Origin: Nitrospirota bacterium
Lineage (GTDB): Bacteria; Nitrospirota; Nitrospiria; JACQBW01
Direction of reading: 5' to 3'
Assembly: GCA_016178585.1 (NCBI GenBank)
Contig: JACOTA010000066.1
Coordinates: forward strand, 1 to 34,243
Length of the DNA: 34,243 nucleotides
This document shows, one piece after another, positions 1 through 7,278 of this stretch (positions are counted from its first letter, which is position 1; each line of letters opens with the position of its first letter). The notes under the pieces are model-generated. The model was not told the origin of the DNA. It saw only the letters and a program-made list of their open reading frames with translations, and searched no databases. Both the position numbers and the translations under genes were made by a program.

Positions 1-135
1 AAATTCCCCATAATATCTTTTTCCAAGAAACACCATATCGCGGATAATCAGGAGCGACCACTTGTCCCCAATAACATCGAGGGTAAAAGCGATGGGGCAT
101 CCAGACTGCCTACAATTATCCTTTGGTTTAGCCAT
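1..135 (-). CDS. HxlR-family winged-helix regulator, partial (N-terminus)
   Basis: The first 45 codons are present; the gene runs off the left edge. The reverse strand reads MAKPKDNCRQSGCPIAFTLD followed by VIGDKWSLLIIRDMVFLGKR, the typical start of HxlR/YodB/HypR-type repressors, including the conserved Cys-Pro just before the first helix. Family members are dimeric DNA-binding proteins, and several sense quinones or hypochlorite through that N-terminal cysteine. It is divergent from the VOC gene at 232, the usual layout of an HxlR repressor and its target. The predicted -10 box (TATAAT, 149 to 144 on this strand) lies so close to the ATG that the transcript would be leaderless or nearly so, and no Shine-Dalgarno sequence is visible. 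Family assignment is firm; the inducer is unknown. Confidence 0.82.
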   Translation of the reverse strand, partial: MAKPKDNCRQSGCPIAFTLDVIGDKWSLLIIRDMVFLGKRYYGEF

Positions 136-143
136 TTAAATGC

Positions 144-187
144 ATTATATAAAAATAACTTGCATTATGCAATTATTTTGGTATACT
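144..187. promoter_or_regulatory. Back-to-back promoters sharing one palindromic -35 element
   Basis: The perfect palindrome TTGCATTATGCAA (160-172) supplies the -35 hexamer TTGCAT to both strands. Forward: TTGCAT 160-165, 16-nt spacer, TATACT 182-187, reading toward the VOC gene. Reverse: TTGCAT 172-167, 17-nt spacer, TATAAT 149-144, reading toward the HxlR gene. Both -10 boxes are close to consensus. A protein bound at the palindrome would control both genes. This is read from the sequence; no transcript evidence is available. Confidence 0.6.
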
Positions 188-191
188 ACGA

Positions 192-212
192 TTACTTGCA
201 TATTAAAAGTAA
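192..212. promoter_or_regulatory. Candidate HxlR operator (inverted repeat)
   Basis: TTACTT (192-197) and AAGTAA (207-212) form a perfect 6-bp inverted repeat with a 9-bp spacer. It starts five bases after the forward -10 box and covers the expected transcription start of the VOC gene, which is a position for repression. HxlR-type repressors often bind AT-rich dyads of this kind. The assignment to the adjacent regulator is inference. Confidence 0.4.
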
Positions 213-231
213 TAAAACAAAGGAGACTCCT

Positions 232-597
232 ATGAATAATTTTGTCGTTTGGTTTGAAATTCCGGTTAATAATTTGGATAGAGCAATGAAGTTCTACTCA
301 ACGGTCATGGCGGTCGAATTACAGCCAGTTGCCATGGGTCCAAAAAAGGGAGCTATGTTTCCCTTTACACAGAATGTTGCATCAGGCTCCCTTCTTGAAA
401 GCAAAGAAAAAAAACCAAGCAACATGGGCACAATGGTTTATCTCAATGGCGGTGAGGATCTGTCGGTTCCACTGAAACGGGTAAAAGGTGCAGGCGGAAA
501 GATTGTTCAAGAAAAAATCAGTATTGGTGAAAATGGCTTCATGGCGATCTTTGAAGACACCGAAGGTAATCATGTTGCGCTTCACAGCCGGAAATAA
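232..597 (+). CDS. VOC-family (glyoxalase/bleomycin-resistance-like) protein
   Basis: A 121-residue single-domain protein. The N-terminal segment VVWFEIPVNNLDRAMKFYST and the end FEDTEGNHVALHS match the two beta-alpha-beta-beta-beta halves of the vicinal-oxygen-chelate fold; the terminal E-G-N-x-V-x-L-H is the usual second metal-ligand region. Such proteins are cytosolic dimers acting in glyoxal, quinone or antibiotic detoxification, but the substrate cannot be told from sequence. The ATG at 232 is chosen because AAAGGAG (219-225) precedes it at good distance; an upstream in-frame ATG at 160 lies inside the promoter. The gene is divergent from an HxlR regulator, suggesting induction by a reactive electrophile. 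Confidence 0.85.
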   Translation: MNNFVVWFEIPVNNLDRAMKFYSTVMAVELQPVAMGPKKGAMFPFTQNVASGSLLESKEKKPSNMGTMVYLNGGEDLSVPLKRVKGAGGKIVQEKISIGENGFMAIFEDTEGNHVALHSRK

Positions 598-620
598 ATG
601 GAGCTTGTGGAGACCTTCCC

Positions 621-902
621 ATGCATAACAATCGACGATGGATGGCGATTTCAGCAGCGACTGGGCTCGCTTTCTTCCTTATCGCCAACTTCACGGACTT
701 CTTCGTAGGGTTGAATATTGTGTCCGGTCTGATTCAAATCGTGATCAACATCTTTGTCTTCGTGACATGGTTGGGTGGGTATCGCACTAGTCATGGTCGT
801 GTGCGGTTTCTTGCGTTCTTTGGAGTTATTGCGCCACCTATATTGGCAGGAACTACGCTCTACCGCGTTGTCATCCCTTTCTTCTTTCGGTTTGTTCATT
901 GA
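621..902 (+). CDS. Small integral membrane protein, unknown function
   Basis: A 93-residue, very hydrophobic protein with three likely membrane segments (about residues 8-28, 32-52 and 62-85). Aromatic residues are abundant (many Phe) and there is no Cys. It starts 23 bases after the VOC stop codon with GTGGAG upstream of the ATG, so it may be co-transcribed with that gene. I do not recognise the family. The intact reading frame, the ribosome-binding site and the regular hydrophobic pattern support a real gene. Confidence 0.6.
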   Translation: MHNNRRWMAISAATGLAFFLIANFTDFFVGLNIVSGLIQIVINIFVFVTWLGGYRTSHGRVRFLAFFGVIAPPILAGTTLYRVVIPFFFRFVH

Positions 903-1018
903 ATACTGTTAACGAACTTGCAAGGATCGCGGTGATATTGAGTTTTGATTATTATAAAGAGAGGGTTTTCCCGTGAGCGATCTTTGTCCAAGGAGATTTG
1001 AGGCAAGGAGGGGGCAAT

Positions 1019-1474
1019 ATGACTAGACTAAATCACGAAATCTTTATCAATGTGCCGCCAGAAAAGGTTTGGAAGACTCTGGCGAATCTAGAAGCGGTAG
1101 CAAAGTATAATCCTGGGGTTGCTCACGCCAAATACATCACTGCTCAGAAGGAGGGGGTCGGAGCCACCCGGCAATGCGAACTTAAAAATAAGAGTGTGCT
1201 CAAAGAAAGAGTCATTGGTTGGAATCCAATTCAGTCAATGACGATGGAGCTTTCCGAAAGTGATTGGCCTGTCCAAGACATGCAATGGACCACGGATCTC
1301 ACCTCCAAAAACGGGGGAACATTTATCACTCAAAAATTGCAGTACCGACCTAAAGGGGTAATGGGTACGATTTTGAATTTCCTCATCATGAAGAGAATGA
1401 TGAATAAGTCCTTAAATGAAATCTTTGAAAGTATGAAAAAGTACATTGAAGCTGGACAGAGTATGAACTGTTAA
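1019..1474 (+). CDS. SRPBCC-family (polyketide cyclase/START-like) protein
   Basis: A 151-residue protein with the START-like fold signature: the opening strand HEIFINVPPEKVWKTLANLE, a central charged beta-sheet and a long C-terminal helix (about 115-147) that closes the hydrophobic pocket. Such proteins bind small hydrophobic ligands; the ligand is unknown. The ATG at 1019 is preferred over the upstream GTG-type start because the strong site AGGAGGGGG lies just before it. It stands about 115 bases after the preceding gene and has no recognisable partner. This is the first of five intact SRPBCC genes in the window. Confidence 0.82.
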   Translation: MTRLNHEIFINVPPEKVWKTLANLEAVAKYNPGVAHAKYITAQKEGVGATRQCELKNKSVLKERVIGWNPIQSMTMELSESDWPVQDMQWTTDLTSKNGGTFITQKLQYRPKGVMGTILNFLIMKRMMNKSLNEIFESMKKYIEAGQSMNC

Positions 1475-1546
1475 ATCAAACAAGCTGAATCCGTGTCCGA
1501 AATTTCAGGGCAAGATCAACCTAACCCGTTTGCTTTTAGGAGTTAA

Positions 1547-1915
1547 ATGAAAAAGGGCCTGACAATTCTCTTGCTCATCATTTTAATAATGTTTTTCTCG
1601 ATATTTGCTCTCATCACTAAGTTTCAACACGAAGATTTAAAGACCATTCAAAAAGCAAAACAGGTTGACTCATTTATCGTAACATTTTGTATGGAAAATA
1701 AAATAATCCCGTCTTTGTTAGCCCTTAAAGAGCACTTTCCTGACCTAAATTGGAAGACTGGCTGGTTTTTTTACACCAATGAAAGAGATTGGATGAGACT
1801 TCAGTATCCAATGCGCTGGTGGAATAAAGAAGCCATTGGAACCCGAAGGATCTCGGAATTTACTGCTACGGTTTATGCCTACGCGGTGGATTACCATTGT
1901 AAGGATGGCCCGTGA
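1547..1915 (+). CDS. Hypothetical single-pass membrane protein
   Basis: 122 residues. Residues 4-24 form one strongly hydrophobic helix preceded by two Lys, so the protein is probably anchored with the rest outside the cytoplasm. The soluble part is rich in Trp and Tyr (TGWFFYTNERDW, MRWWNKEAIGTR) and has two Cys. AGGAG precedes the ATG. Its stop codon overlaps the GTG start of the next gene by four bases (GTGA), indicating translational coupling. I do not recognise the family. Confidence 0.6.
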   Translation: MKKGLTILLLIILIMFFSIFALITKFQHEDLKTIQKAKQVDSFIVTFCMENKIIPSLLALKEHFPDLNWKTGWFFYTNERDWMRLQYPMRWWNKEAIGTRRISEFTATVYAYAVDYHCKDGP

Positions 1916-2592
1916 ACTTAAAATACATTGCTATAGCAGGTGGAGGTTTATCAATTCTTACGGCGCTGGTCCTAACCTGGCCGAATTGGCTTCCCATCTG
2001 GCTTCCCATCAACTCGCCTCCTCTTTATGAAAAAGATGCTCGCGAGTATTTGCAGAAAAAAGAAGTTTCTTCGGAAGTCATTCGAAAACTCGAAGAAAGA
2101 AAACTTCTTTCAGAGGCTGAAGTTCTGGAATTATCAAAATTTAAAAATGTGGCCGTTCTGCATTTGCTGGCCAGTAATCCGGGCGCTACAGAGGATCTCC
2201 TTCGTCAATTGGCTGACCATAGATCAAAGGTGGTTCTCTGGGGAGTCGCATCTAATAAAAACACTCCCCTTGAAATATTATTAAAATTTAGAACTCCGGG
2301 AGATTACACCACAATGAATTGTTACCTCGCCAGAAACCCTGGTCTGCCCGAACCCTTGATTCGCGAAATGTATAAACAAGGCGAAGCAAGCCTTTTCGAT
2401 TTTGCTCTGAATGAAAGTCTTCCCGCCGATCTGATGGAAGAGCTGCTGTCGAAAGACGAGACAGTAAGATTTGGCCTCTCATTGAATTTGAAAATTCCTG
2501 ATCATATCTGTCAAGCTTTGGCCAATGATCCTGACGAGCTCGTGCGAAGAAACTTAAGAAAAAAGTGTCCGGTCCAGCCTGCGGGAAAGTAA
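1912..2592 (+). CDS. Membrane-anchored protein with leucine-rich-variant (LRV)-like repeats
   Basis: 226 residues starting at GTG, which overlaps the previous stop. An N-terminal hydrophobic anchor (about 5-27) is followed by a helical region (38-75) and then about four to five repeats of roughly 24 residues with the pattern L-A-x-N-P-x-x-x-x-x-L-L-R-x-L-A, for example LLASNPGATEDLLRQLADHR and YLARNPGLPEPLIREMYKQG. This is the rhythm of LRV or HEAT-like alpha repeats, which serve as protein-binding scaffolds. No catalytic motif is visible. Coupling with the 1547 gene suggests the two membrane proteins act together; the function is unknown. Confidence 0.65.
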   Translation: MNLKYIAIAGGGLSILTALVLTWPNWLPIWLPINSPPLYEKDAREYLQKKEVSSEVIRKLEERKLLSEAEVLELSKFKNVAVLHLLASNPGATEDLLRQLADHRSKVVLWGVASNKNTPLEILLKFRTPGDYTTMNCYLARNPGLPEPLIREMYKQGEASLFDFALNESLPADLMEELLSKDETVRFGLSLNLKIPDHICQALANDPDELVRRNLRKKCPVQPAGK

Positions 2593-2640
2593 GGATGACC
2601 TGATTTATCAACCCAGTGCCTGTTAACTCCTCTAATTATT

Positions 2641-3204
2641 ATGACAAGCAAAGATAACAATCTATATATTATCGAAGATGGATTCCATTACCTGCAATAT
2701 ATATTCGTTATTGGAGGGATTTTAATTGTGATGATGGGTCTTCTCGTGGCAGTTGAAAAGGTCACAACCCTGGTGTTAACGGGGATAGGAATGACCTTGC
2801 TGGGTTTTATTGTGGAAAGAAAAAAAACGATCTTTGATAGCTATAAGAGGACCGTTTTTATAAAAGGCTTCCGATTGTTATGGCAAAACACTCTCTCCGT
2901 TCCGTTTGAGGATTGTCTTGATGTTGTTGCGATAATGTCCGTTGATCAGATGGAAAGAACCAGCATCCCCCACCGGATGTTTCGTCTCCAGCTTATCACC
3001 AAGAACGGCCCTCTCTTTCTCCTGAATACCAATTATCCGGATCTGGCCGAATTGTCGGAGATACTTCTACATATCCGAAATGTCCTTGGATTGAAAAAGG
3101 TGGATGATGTTGCAGAACACAACTGGAAGTACGCTGAAGAGGAAGGAAATGAACTGCAGAAACGCCTGTGGGAAACCTATATCAACATCCATAAAAAAAA
3201 ATGA
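2641..3204 (+). CDS. Hypothetical membrane protein with C-terminal soluble domain
   Basis: 187 residues with two adjacent membrane helices (about 20-38 and 42-58) followed by a soluble domain of strands and a final helix. The domain start (KRTVFIKGFRLLWQNTLSVP) resembles bacterial PH-like modules that follow a helical hairpin, but that is only a general impression. There is no clear Shine-Dalgarno sequence before the ATG. It follows the 1912 gene by 48 bases in the same direction and may belong to the same transcript. Confidence 0.55.
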   Translation: MTSKDNNLYIIEDGFHYLQYIFVIGGILIVMMGLLVAVEKVTTLVLTGIGMTLLGFIVERKKTIFDSYKRTVFIKGFRLLWQNTLSVPFEDCLDVVAIMSVDQMERTSIPHRMFRLQLITKNGPLFLLNTNYPDLAELSEILLHIRNVLGLKKVDDVAEHNWKYAEEEGNELQKRLWETYINIHKKK

Positions 3205-3454
3205 AAATAGAAAAAATAACTTTCATGATCTGATAACATCAGTTATGTGTCGCTTCTAAACTCAGCTATCATTGTAAAAGCAACGCAATTGTCAAATCCC
3301 CAATGGAACAACTCTTTGAGTATATCGAAGGAAAAGAGATTTTTATGGATGGGTCAGGAGGAGCAAAACCTCTAAACTTTATAAACCGTACAATAAACCT
3401 TACAATTGTCAACGGGGGAAAGTAATATTTCCATTTTACGGAGGTTGGCAAAAT
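3205..3454 (+). other. Intergenic stretch with a small open frame (3303-3425)
   Basis: 250 bases without a convincing gene. An open frame of 40 codons starts at ATG 3303 and stops at 3425 (begins MEQLFEYIEGKEIFMDGSGG); the frame is readable somewhat upstream of the ATG, as in a gene remnant. No Shine-Dalgarno site precedes it. The imperfect dyad CTGATaaCATCAG lies near 3229-3241, and ACGGAGG (about 3439-3445) is the ribosome-binding site of the sigma factor gene. Confidence 0.3.
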
Positions 3455-4117
3455 GTGTTATACAGTCATAGGCAGGAAATTGAATTGGAAATGAAAAAAT
3501 CAAAGGCTGACCAGAAACTCATGGAAAAATTCGAATTATCCTCGCCCGATAAATGGGTCGATTCCTACGGAGATTATCTTTATCGCTGCGCACTGGCCCG
3601 TGTCAGGGACCCAAAACTCGCCGAGGAGATTGTCCAGGAAACGTTTCTGGCAGGGCTTCAATCCCGGGATCAGTTCAGGGGGGAATCTTCGGAGCGGGGT
3701 TGGCTCGTGGGGATTCTTAAACACAAGGTGATTGAATACTTCAGAAAAACTAGCCGTGAATTTACGGTTGAAACCCCCGAACCCTTTGGAGATGAATTCG
3801 AGGGGGTTTTTGACGAAATCGGCCACTGGAAAGGGGATAAAACAGGGCCCTGCGAATGGAACCAGAATCCGGATACCCTCTTAGAGCGAAAAGAATTTTG
3901 GATTGCGCTTGATGGGTGCCTTTCGAGGCTCCCTTCCCGAATGGCCAATGTATTTTCGTTAAGGGAAATCGACGATATTGGCAGTGAGAAGATCTGTGAA
4001 GTGTTAGATATTTCGACTTCGAACCTTTGGGTGCTCCTTCATCGCGCGCGTATGCAGTTAAGGCAATGTCTCGAAATTCAGTTTTTTGGCACAAAATCGC
4101 CTGAAGGGAAGGTCTGA
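3455..4117 (+). CDS. ECF-type RNA polymerase sigma factor (TIGR02943-like)
   Basis: 220 residues from GTG 3455 (ACGGAGG nine bases upstream); an in-frame ATG at 3491 is an alternative start. Region 2 is clear (WVDSYGDYLYRCALARVRDP, AEEIVQETFLAGLQSRDQFR, RGWLVGILKHKVIEYFRK) and region 4 carries the helix-turn-helix (LSRLPSRMANVFSLREIDDI, ISTSNLWVLLHRARMQLRQC). The sequence style, with the linker FDEIGHWKGD and a W-N-Q-N-P-D motif, matches the TIGR02943 subgroup. Its TGA overlaps the start of a zinc-finger anti-sigma gene (TGATG). The downstream genes suggest it controls a periplasmic methionine-oxidation response. Confidence 0.9.
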   Translation: MLYSHRQEIELEMKKSKADQKLMEKFELSSPDKWVDSYGDYLYRCALARVRDPKLAEEIVQETFLAGLQSRDQFRGESSERGWLVGILKHKVIEYFRKTSREFTVETPEPFGDEFEGVFDEIGHWKGDKTGPCEWNQNPDTLLERKEFWIALDGCLSRLPSRMANVFSLREIDDIGSEKICEVLDISTSNLWVLLHRARMQLRQCLEIQFFGTKSPEGKV

Positions 4118-4404
4118 TGCGCCAATGGGTCGTTAATTTCCTTTCACGTCATACCCCTTCCTGCAAAGAGATGGTTCGACTTATATCTGATTCAATGGAA
4201 AAACAGCCTTCGATCCGGTTGCGGATTAAAATGGCCCTTCATTATTTAATTTGTAAATGGTGCCTCCGTTATAAAAAACAGCTTTTCTTTATCAGAAAAA
4301 TGTTAAAGCTCCATCCCGGGAAAATCGAAGAAGATGTTTCGATAGTCCTCTCCCCCGAAGCCCGGAAACGGCTGAACTGGTCTTTAAATCCCAAAAACCC
4401 GTAA
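4117..4404 (+). CDS. Zinc-finger (zf-HC2-like) anti-sigma factor
   Basis: 95 residues, overlapping the sigma gene by one base. The conserved pattern S-R-H-T-P-S-C-K-E-M (His11, Cys15) followed by I-C-K-W-C (Cys45, Cys48) is the H-x3-C...C-x2-C zinc site of ZAS-type anti-sigma factors. It is soluble, with no membrane helix, so it would act in the cytosol as a redox-sensitive anti-sigma factor. This differs from the multi-pass NrsF anti-sigma factor of the comparable Azospira locus. Thiol oxidation releasing zinc and the sigma factor is the usual mechanism in this class; for this protein it is inference. Confidence 0.8.
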   Translation: MRQWVVNFLSRHTPSCKEMVRLISDSMEKQPSIRLRIKMALHYLICKWCLRYKKQLFFIRKMLKLHPGKIEEDVSIVLSPEARKRLNWSLNPKNP

Positions 4405-4510
4405 TTTCCACCTTTCCGAAAGGTTTTTGAAAGGTTTTCTCCCCAAAAACGACTTTCTTCTAACTGCATGTCCAAATCTTTTAACAAATCGATTTAATTC
4501 AAAAATATTT

Positions 4511-4538
4511 GTAAGGTTTTGTTGATTCAACCGACGTA
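4511..4538 (+). promoter_or_regulatory. Candidate ECF promoter for the Met-rich peptide operon
   Basis: GTAAGG (4511-4516) and CGAC/GACGTA (4532-4538) are separated by about 16 bases, the usual ECF spacing, and resemble GTAAC/CGWC-type ECF boxes. The site lies in the 297-base gap between the anti-sigma gene and the Met-rich peptide gene, leaving a leader of about 160 bases. I found no clear second copy upstream of the sigma gene, which weakens the call. Confidence 0.3.
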
Positions 4539-4587
4539 TGTTTGAAGAGTCGATCATTTAACCGCTTTCAAATAAAGGAGGAAAGTT

Positions 4588-4611
4588 ATGCACAGTTCAT
4601 TCTTCGAATGA
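4588..4611 (+). CDS. Seven-codon mini-ORF in the mrpX leader
   Basis: ATG at 4588 follows an excellent Shine-Dalgarno sequence, AAAGGAGG (4575-4582), at five bases, but the frame encodes only MHSSFFE before TGA at 4609. It may be a regulatory leader peptide for the downstream gene or the remnant of a deleted gene. The strong ribosome-binding site is what makes it noteworthy; translation is not shown. Confidence 0.35.
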   Translation: MHSSFFE

Positions 4612-4701
4612 TTTCATGGGTGTTTTAATTCAGTAAAATGAATTTACCTGATTGCCAATAAAAAAACTAAAAAGGATCTAACCTAATATAAGGAGAAACA
4701 G

Positions 4702-5040
4702 ATGAGAACAGGATCGAAAGCAAATCATTTCATTTTTGCGTCAGCGTTGTTAGGAACTCTCTTGATTGCAATGCCGGCATTTTCGATGGAGCCCGACACC
4801 ATGAAGATGGAGGACAAAAAAGGGGAAATGATGCAAAGCGAACAGATGAGTGCCGATAAAATGACCCAGACAGCGGACGAAAAGAGTATGAAGAAAGAGA
4901 AGGAAATGAAAAAGAAGGGAATGAAGATGAAGAAAAAAGAGATGAAAAAAGATGGAATGATGAAAGAAGACAATATGATGAAGGATAACGGAATGAAAAA
5001 AGATCAAATGGGTAAGGACGAAATGAAAATGAATAAATAA
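4702..5040 (+). CDS. Secreted Met/Lys-rich (MXKDX-repeat, MrpX-like) peptide
   Basis: 112 residues. Residues 1-28 form a signal peptide with a likely cut after MPAFS. The mature chain of about 84 residues holds about 20 Met and about 24 Lys, no Cys, His, Phe, Tyr or Trp, and is built from short M-K-x-D/K-x units, e.g. GMMKEDNMMKDNGMKKDQMG. This is the composition of pentapeptide-MXKDX proteins and of MrpX, a periplasmic methionine sink that absorbs hypochlorite and is re-reduced by a YedYZ-type reductase. A good AAGGAG site precedes the ATG. The neighbouring cytochrome b and molybdopterin genes fit that role. A copper/silver-binding role is an alternative for a Met-rich peptide. Confidence 0.82.
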   Translation: MRTGSKANHFIFASALLGTLLIAMPAFSMEPDTMKMEDKKGEMMQSEQMSADKMTQTADEKSMKKEKEMKKKGMKMKKKEMKKDGMMKEDNMMKDNGMKKDQMGKDEMKMNK

Positions 5041-5080
5041 GATCCGGCAACGATTCCTTGTAAATATCATGGGGTTTACC

Positions 5081-5890
5081 ATGAATAAACAATATCTTGA
5101 TATCAAGCGGCACGGGTTATGGGTGCGGTTGTCGCACTGGCTTAATGTTGTGCCTCTTTTTATTCTGGTGATGAGCGGTTTTCAGATTTTTAACGCGCAT
5201 CCCCATCTTTATTGGGGCGATCGATCCGATCGTGACCAGGCGTTTTTTTCGATCCAATCAGAAACAACGGAAGAAAATAAGATTAAAGGTGAGTTGGCGA
5301 TTTTGGGTCATTCTTTTGACACGACCGGTTTTTTAGGTGCATCAACCAGAAGTGACGGAGAAGTGACCCGGATCGCCTTTCCTGGATGGATTACGATTCC
5401 AGGGGTCCAATGGCTGGCTATGGCTCGCCGGTGGCACCTCTTTTTTGCCTGGTTTTTTGTGTTAAATGGAATTTTGTTTTTTCTATATAGTTTTTGTTTT
5501 GGACATTTTTTAAAAGACCTTTTTCCCACCTGGAAAGAGTTTGGACGAATCAGGAAAAGCCTGATTGATCATGTTTTGTTTAGACATCCAAAGGGAGAAG
5601 AGACAGCTCGTTACAATATTTTGCAGAAAATAGCCTACCTCGGAGTTCTTTTTATCTTGGCCCCCCTCATCATTTTAACCGGTATGGCCATGTCGCCAAG
5701 AATAGACGCCATTGCTCCATGGTTGACCGTCCTGTTTGGAGGAAGGCAATCAGCGCGCTCCTTTCATTTCATTAGCTGTTTTCTTTTTATCGGTTTCTTT
5801 TTTATTCATATTTTCATGGTATTTACCACCGGGGTTTTCAATAATTTGAGATCAATGATTACGGGCAGGTATAGAATTCAAGTGAAGTGA
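5081..5890 (+). CDS. Cytochrome b561-type membrane subunit (YedZ1/Ni-hydrogenase cyt b-like)
   Basis: About 269 residues with four main membrane helices. Haem-ligand candidates are visible: His in RLSHWLN of helix 1, AHPHLYWG in the first loop, RRWHLFFAW in helix 2, and SFHFISC and FFIHIF in helix 4. The loop G-x-I-T-I-P and GWITIPGVQWLAM is typical of the b-type cytochrome partnered with periplasmic molybdopterin proteins. It would pass quinol electrons to the YedY-like protein encoded 36 bases downstream. ATG 5081 is preferred because its product begins at the usual point; an in-frame ATG 12 bases upstream (5069) is possible. Neither start has a strong ribosome-binding site. Confidence 0.85.
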   Translation: MNKQYLDIKRHGLWVRLSHWLNVVPLFILVMSGFQIFNAHPHLYWGDRSDRDQAFFSIQSETTEENKIKGELAILGHSFDTTGFLGASTRSDGEVTRIAFPGWITIPGVQWLAMARRWHLFFAWFFVLNGILFFLYSFCFGHFLKDLFPTWKEFGRIRKSLIDHVLFRHPKGEETARYNILQKIAYLGVLFILAPLIILTGMAMSPRIDAIAPWLTVLFGGRQSARSFHFISCFLFIGFFFIHIFMVFTTGVFNNLRSMITGRYRIQVK

Positions 5891-5926
5891 AAAAACGCTC
5901 TCTAAAGGCATAAAAGGAATACAAAC

Positions 5927-6697
5927 ATGGAAGACCAAAATAATTGGAAACGGCGCAATTTCATTAAGGGGGCCTTCCTGGGAGTGGTTGCGCTCTCGTT
6001 AACTGGATGCGATTATTTTAGCAGAAATAAAACTTTTACAAAAATTTTGAGCCAAGCCGAAACACTCAATCGAAAACTGCAAAAGGCCATCAGACCGAGA
6101 GCCGCAATGGCAAAAGAATTTTCCGAAACTGATCTCTCGCCGATATTTCCTGTCAACGGGAACAGTAATCCTGAAAATTCCACGTATCAGAGGCATTTAG
6201 GGGAAGGATTTGAAAATTGGACGTTAGCTATTAACGGGTTGGTCGAAAACCCCTTGCGTTTTTCGCTTAACGAGATTAAGCAATTTCCATCACGAGTTCA
6301 AATCACAAGGCATGATTGCGTGGAAGGATGGAGCGCTATCGGAAAGTGGAAAGGGGTTAAACTAGGAGATCTATTGGATAGGGTAAGATTGAAACCAACC
6401 GCACGTTATGTGATATTTCATTGTGCGGATTCTGATGAAGATGACGTTGTTTATTATGAAAGTATTGACCTTGAAGACGCCTTTCATCCCCAAACGATTC
6501 TCGCCTATGAATTAAATGACAAACCCCTTCCGGTTGCCAATGGGGCACCCATTCGTCTCAGAGTGGAAAGACAATTGGGGTATAAAATGGCTAAATTCAT
6601 TATGGAAATTGAAGTTTCAGATCGTCTTAGTCATGTGGGAGAGGGTCAAGGAGGTTACTGGGAAGACCAAGGGTATGAGTGGTACGCAGGGATTTAA
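5927..6697 (+). CDS. Molybdopterin-dependent oxidoreductase, YedY/MsrP-like, Tat lipoprotein
   Basis: 256 residues. A twin-arginine motif (KRRNFIKG, 8-15) and a lipobox (LSLTGC, Cys28) predict Tat export and lipid anchoring. The sulfite-oxidase-type Mo domain spans about 96-250; Cys131 in RHDCVEGWSAIGKWKG is the expected molybdenum ligand, and GAPIRLRVERQLGYK is the typical pterin-binding end. It is shorter than E. coli MsrP and lacks a dimerisation domain. Placed directly after a cytochrome b and a Met-rich peptide, it most likely reduces periplasmic methionine sulfoxide, as YedY1 is proposed to do. Other sulfite-oxidase-type reactions are not excluded. Confidence 0.87.
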   Translation: MEDQNNWKRRNFIKGAFLGVVALSLTGCDYFSRNKTFTKILSQAETLNRKLQKAIRPRAAMAKEFSETDLSPIFPVNGNSNPENSTYQRHLGEGFENWTLAINGLVENPLRFSLNEIKQFPSRVQITRHDCVEGWSAIGKWKGVKLGDLLDRVRLKPTARYVIFHCADSDEDDVVYYESIDLEDAFHPQTILAYELNDKPLPVANGAPIRLRVERQLGYKMAKFIMEIEVSDRLSHVGEGQGGYWEDQGYEWYAGI

Positions 6698-6833
6698 GGA
6701 ACATATCTGAGAACGCTCCAGAGCCTTTAACGAAGGAATCTTATTTTGAGGAATTCCCCAAAGTATTTGCGGCAATTTACAAAGGACAGATTTTCTGAAG
6801 AACACTCTAAACAAAGTAAAAGACACCGCAGGC

Positions 6834-7274
6834 GTGATTGCCCCGCCTCCGTTGCTTTATGCGGCTGGTCTCGTTGCGGGATTTCTTTTGCATACGGTCT
6901 TTCCGCTTCGGATCCCATTCGGCGCCATGCCGGCGGTTTTGGGTCTATGCCTGATCGGAACGGGTGTTTTGCTGGCTGCGGCAGGTTTCCGGACGATGAG
7001 CCGTGTCGGCACCCATGTCGACCCGTTTAAACCTACGACGGCGCTGGTCACGGATGGACCGTTCCGCTTCAGTCGCAATCCATTGTATCTGTCATTGACT
7101 CTGCTCTACGGCGGGATCGCCCTTTTCATGAATCTTCCGTGGGCCATTCTATTCCTTCCGATCGTTCTCTTGATCATGCGCCGGGGCGTGATTGACCGTG
7201 AAGAACGCTATCTGGAGCAAAAATTCGGCGTTGCGTATTCACGTTATAAACAGAGAGTTCGAAGGTGGATTTGA
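6834..7274 (+). CDS. Isoprenylcysteine carboxyl methyltransferase (ICMT)-family membrane protein
   Basis: 146 residues from GTG 6834. Four to five membrane helices, with the family signature LVTDGPFRFSRNPLYLSLTL and the end DREERYLEQKFGVAYSRYKQ. In bacteria such proteins are SAM-dependent membrane methyltransferases of mostly unknown substrate. Homologues usually begin with a short segment before IAPPP, and the frame is open upstream with K-D-T-A-G-V, so the true start may be the CTG at 6795, preceded by AAAGGA. It follows the MsrP-like gene by 136 bases, a gap with no recognised gene. Confidence 0.8.
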   Translation: MIAPPPLLYAAGLVAGFLLHTVFPLRIPFGAMPAVLGLCLIGTGVLLAAAGFRTMSRVGTHVDPFKPTTALVTDGPFRFSRNPLYLSLTLLYGGIALFMNLPWAILFLPIVLLIMRRGVIDREERYLEQKFGVAYSRYKQRVRRWI

Positions 7275-7278
7275 CGTT

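Noticed and set aside
4725-5113. Long reverse-strand open frames opposite the Met-rich peptide gene
   Set aside because: They are a by-product of the repeated ATG, AAG, AAA and GAA codons on the + strand. They have no ribosome-binding sites and the translated sequences are low-complexity Phe/Ser/His runs.
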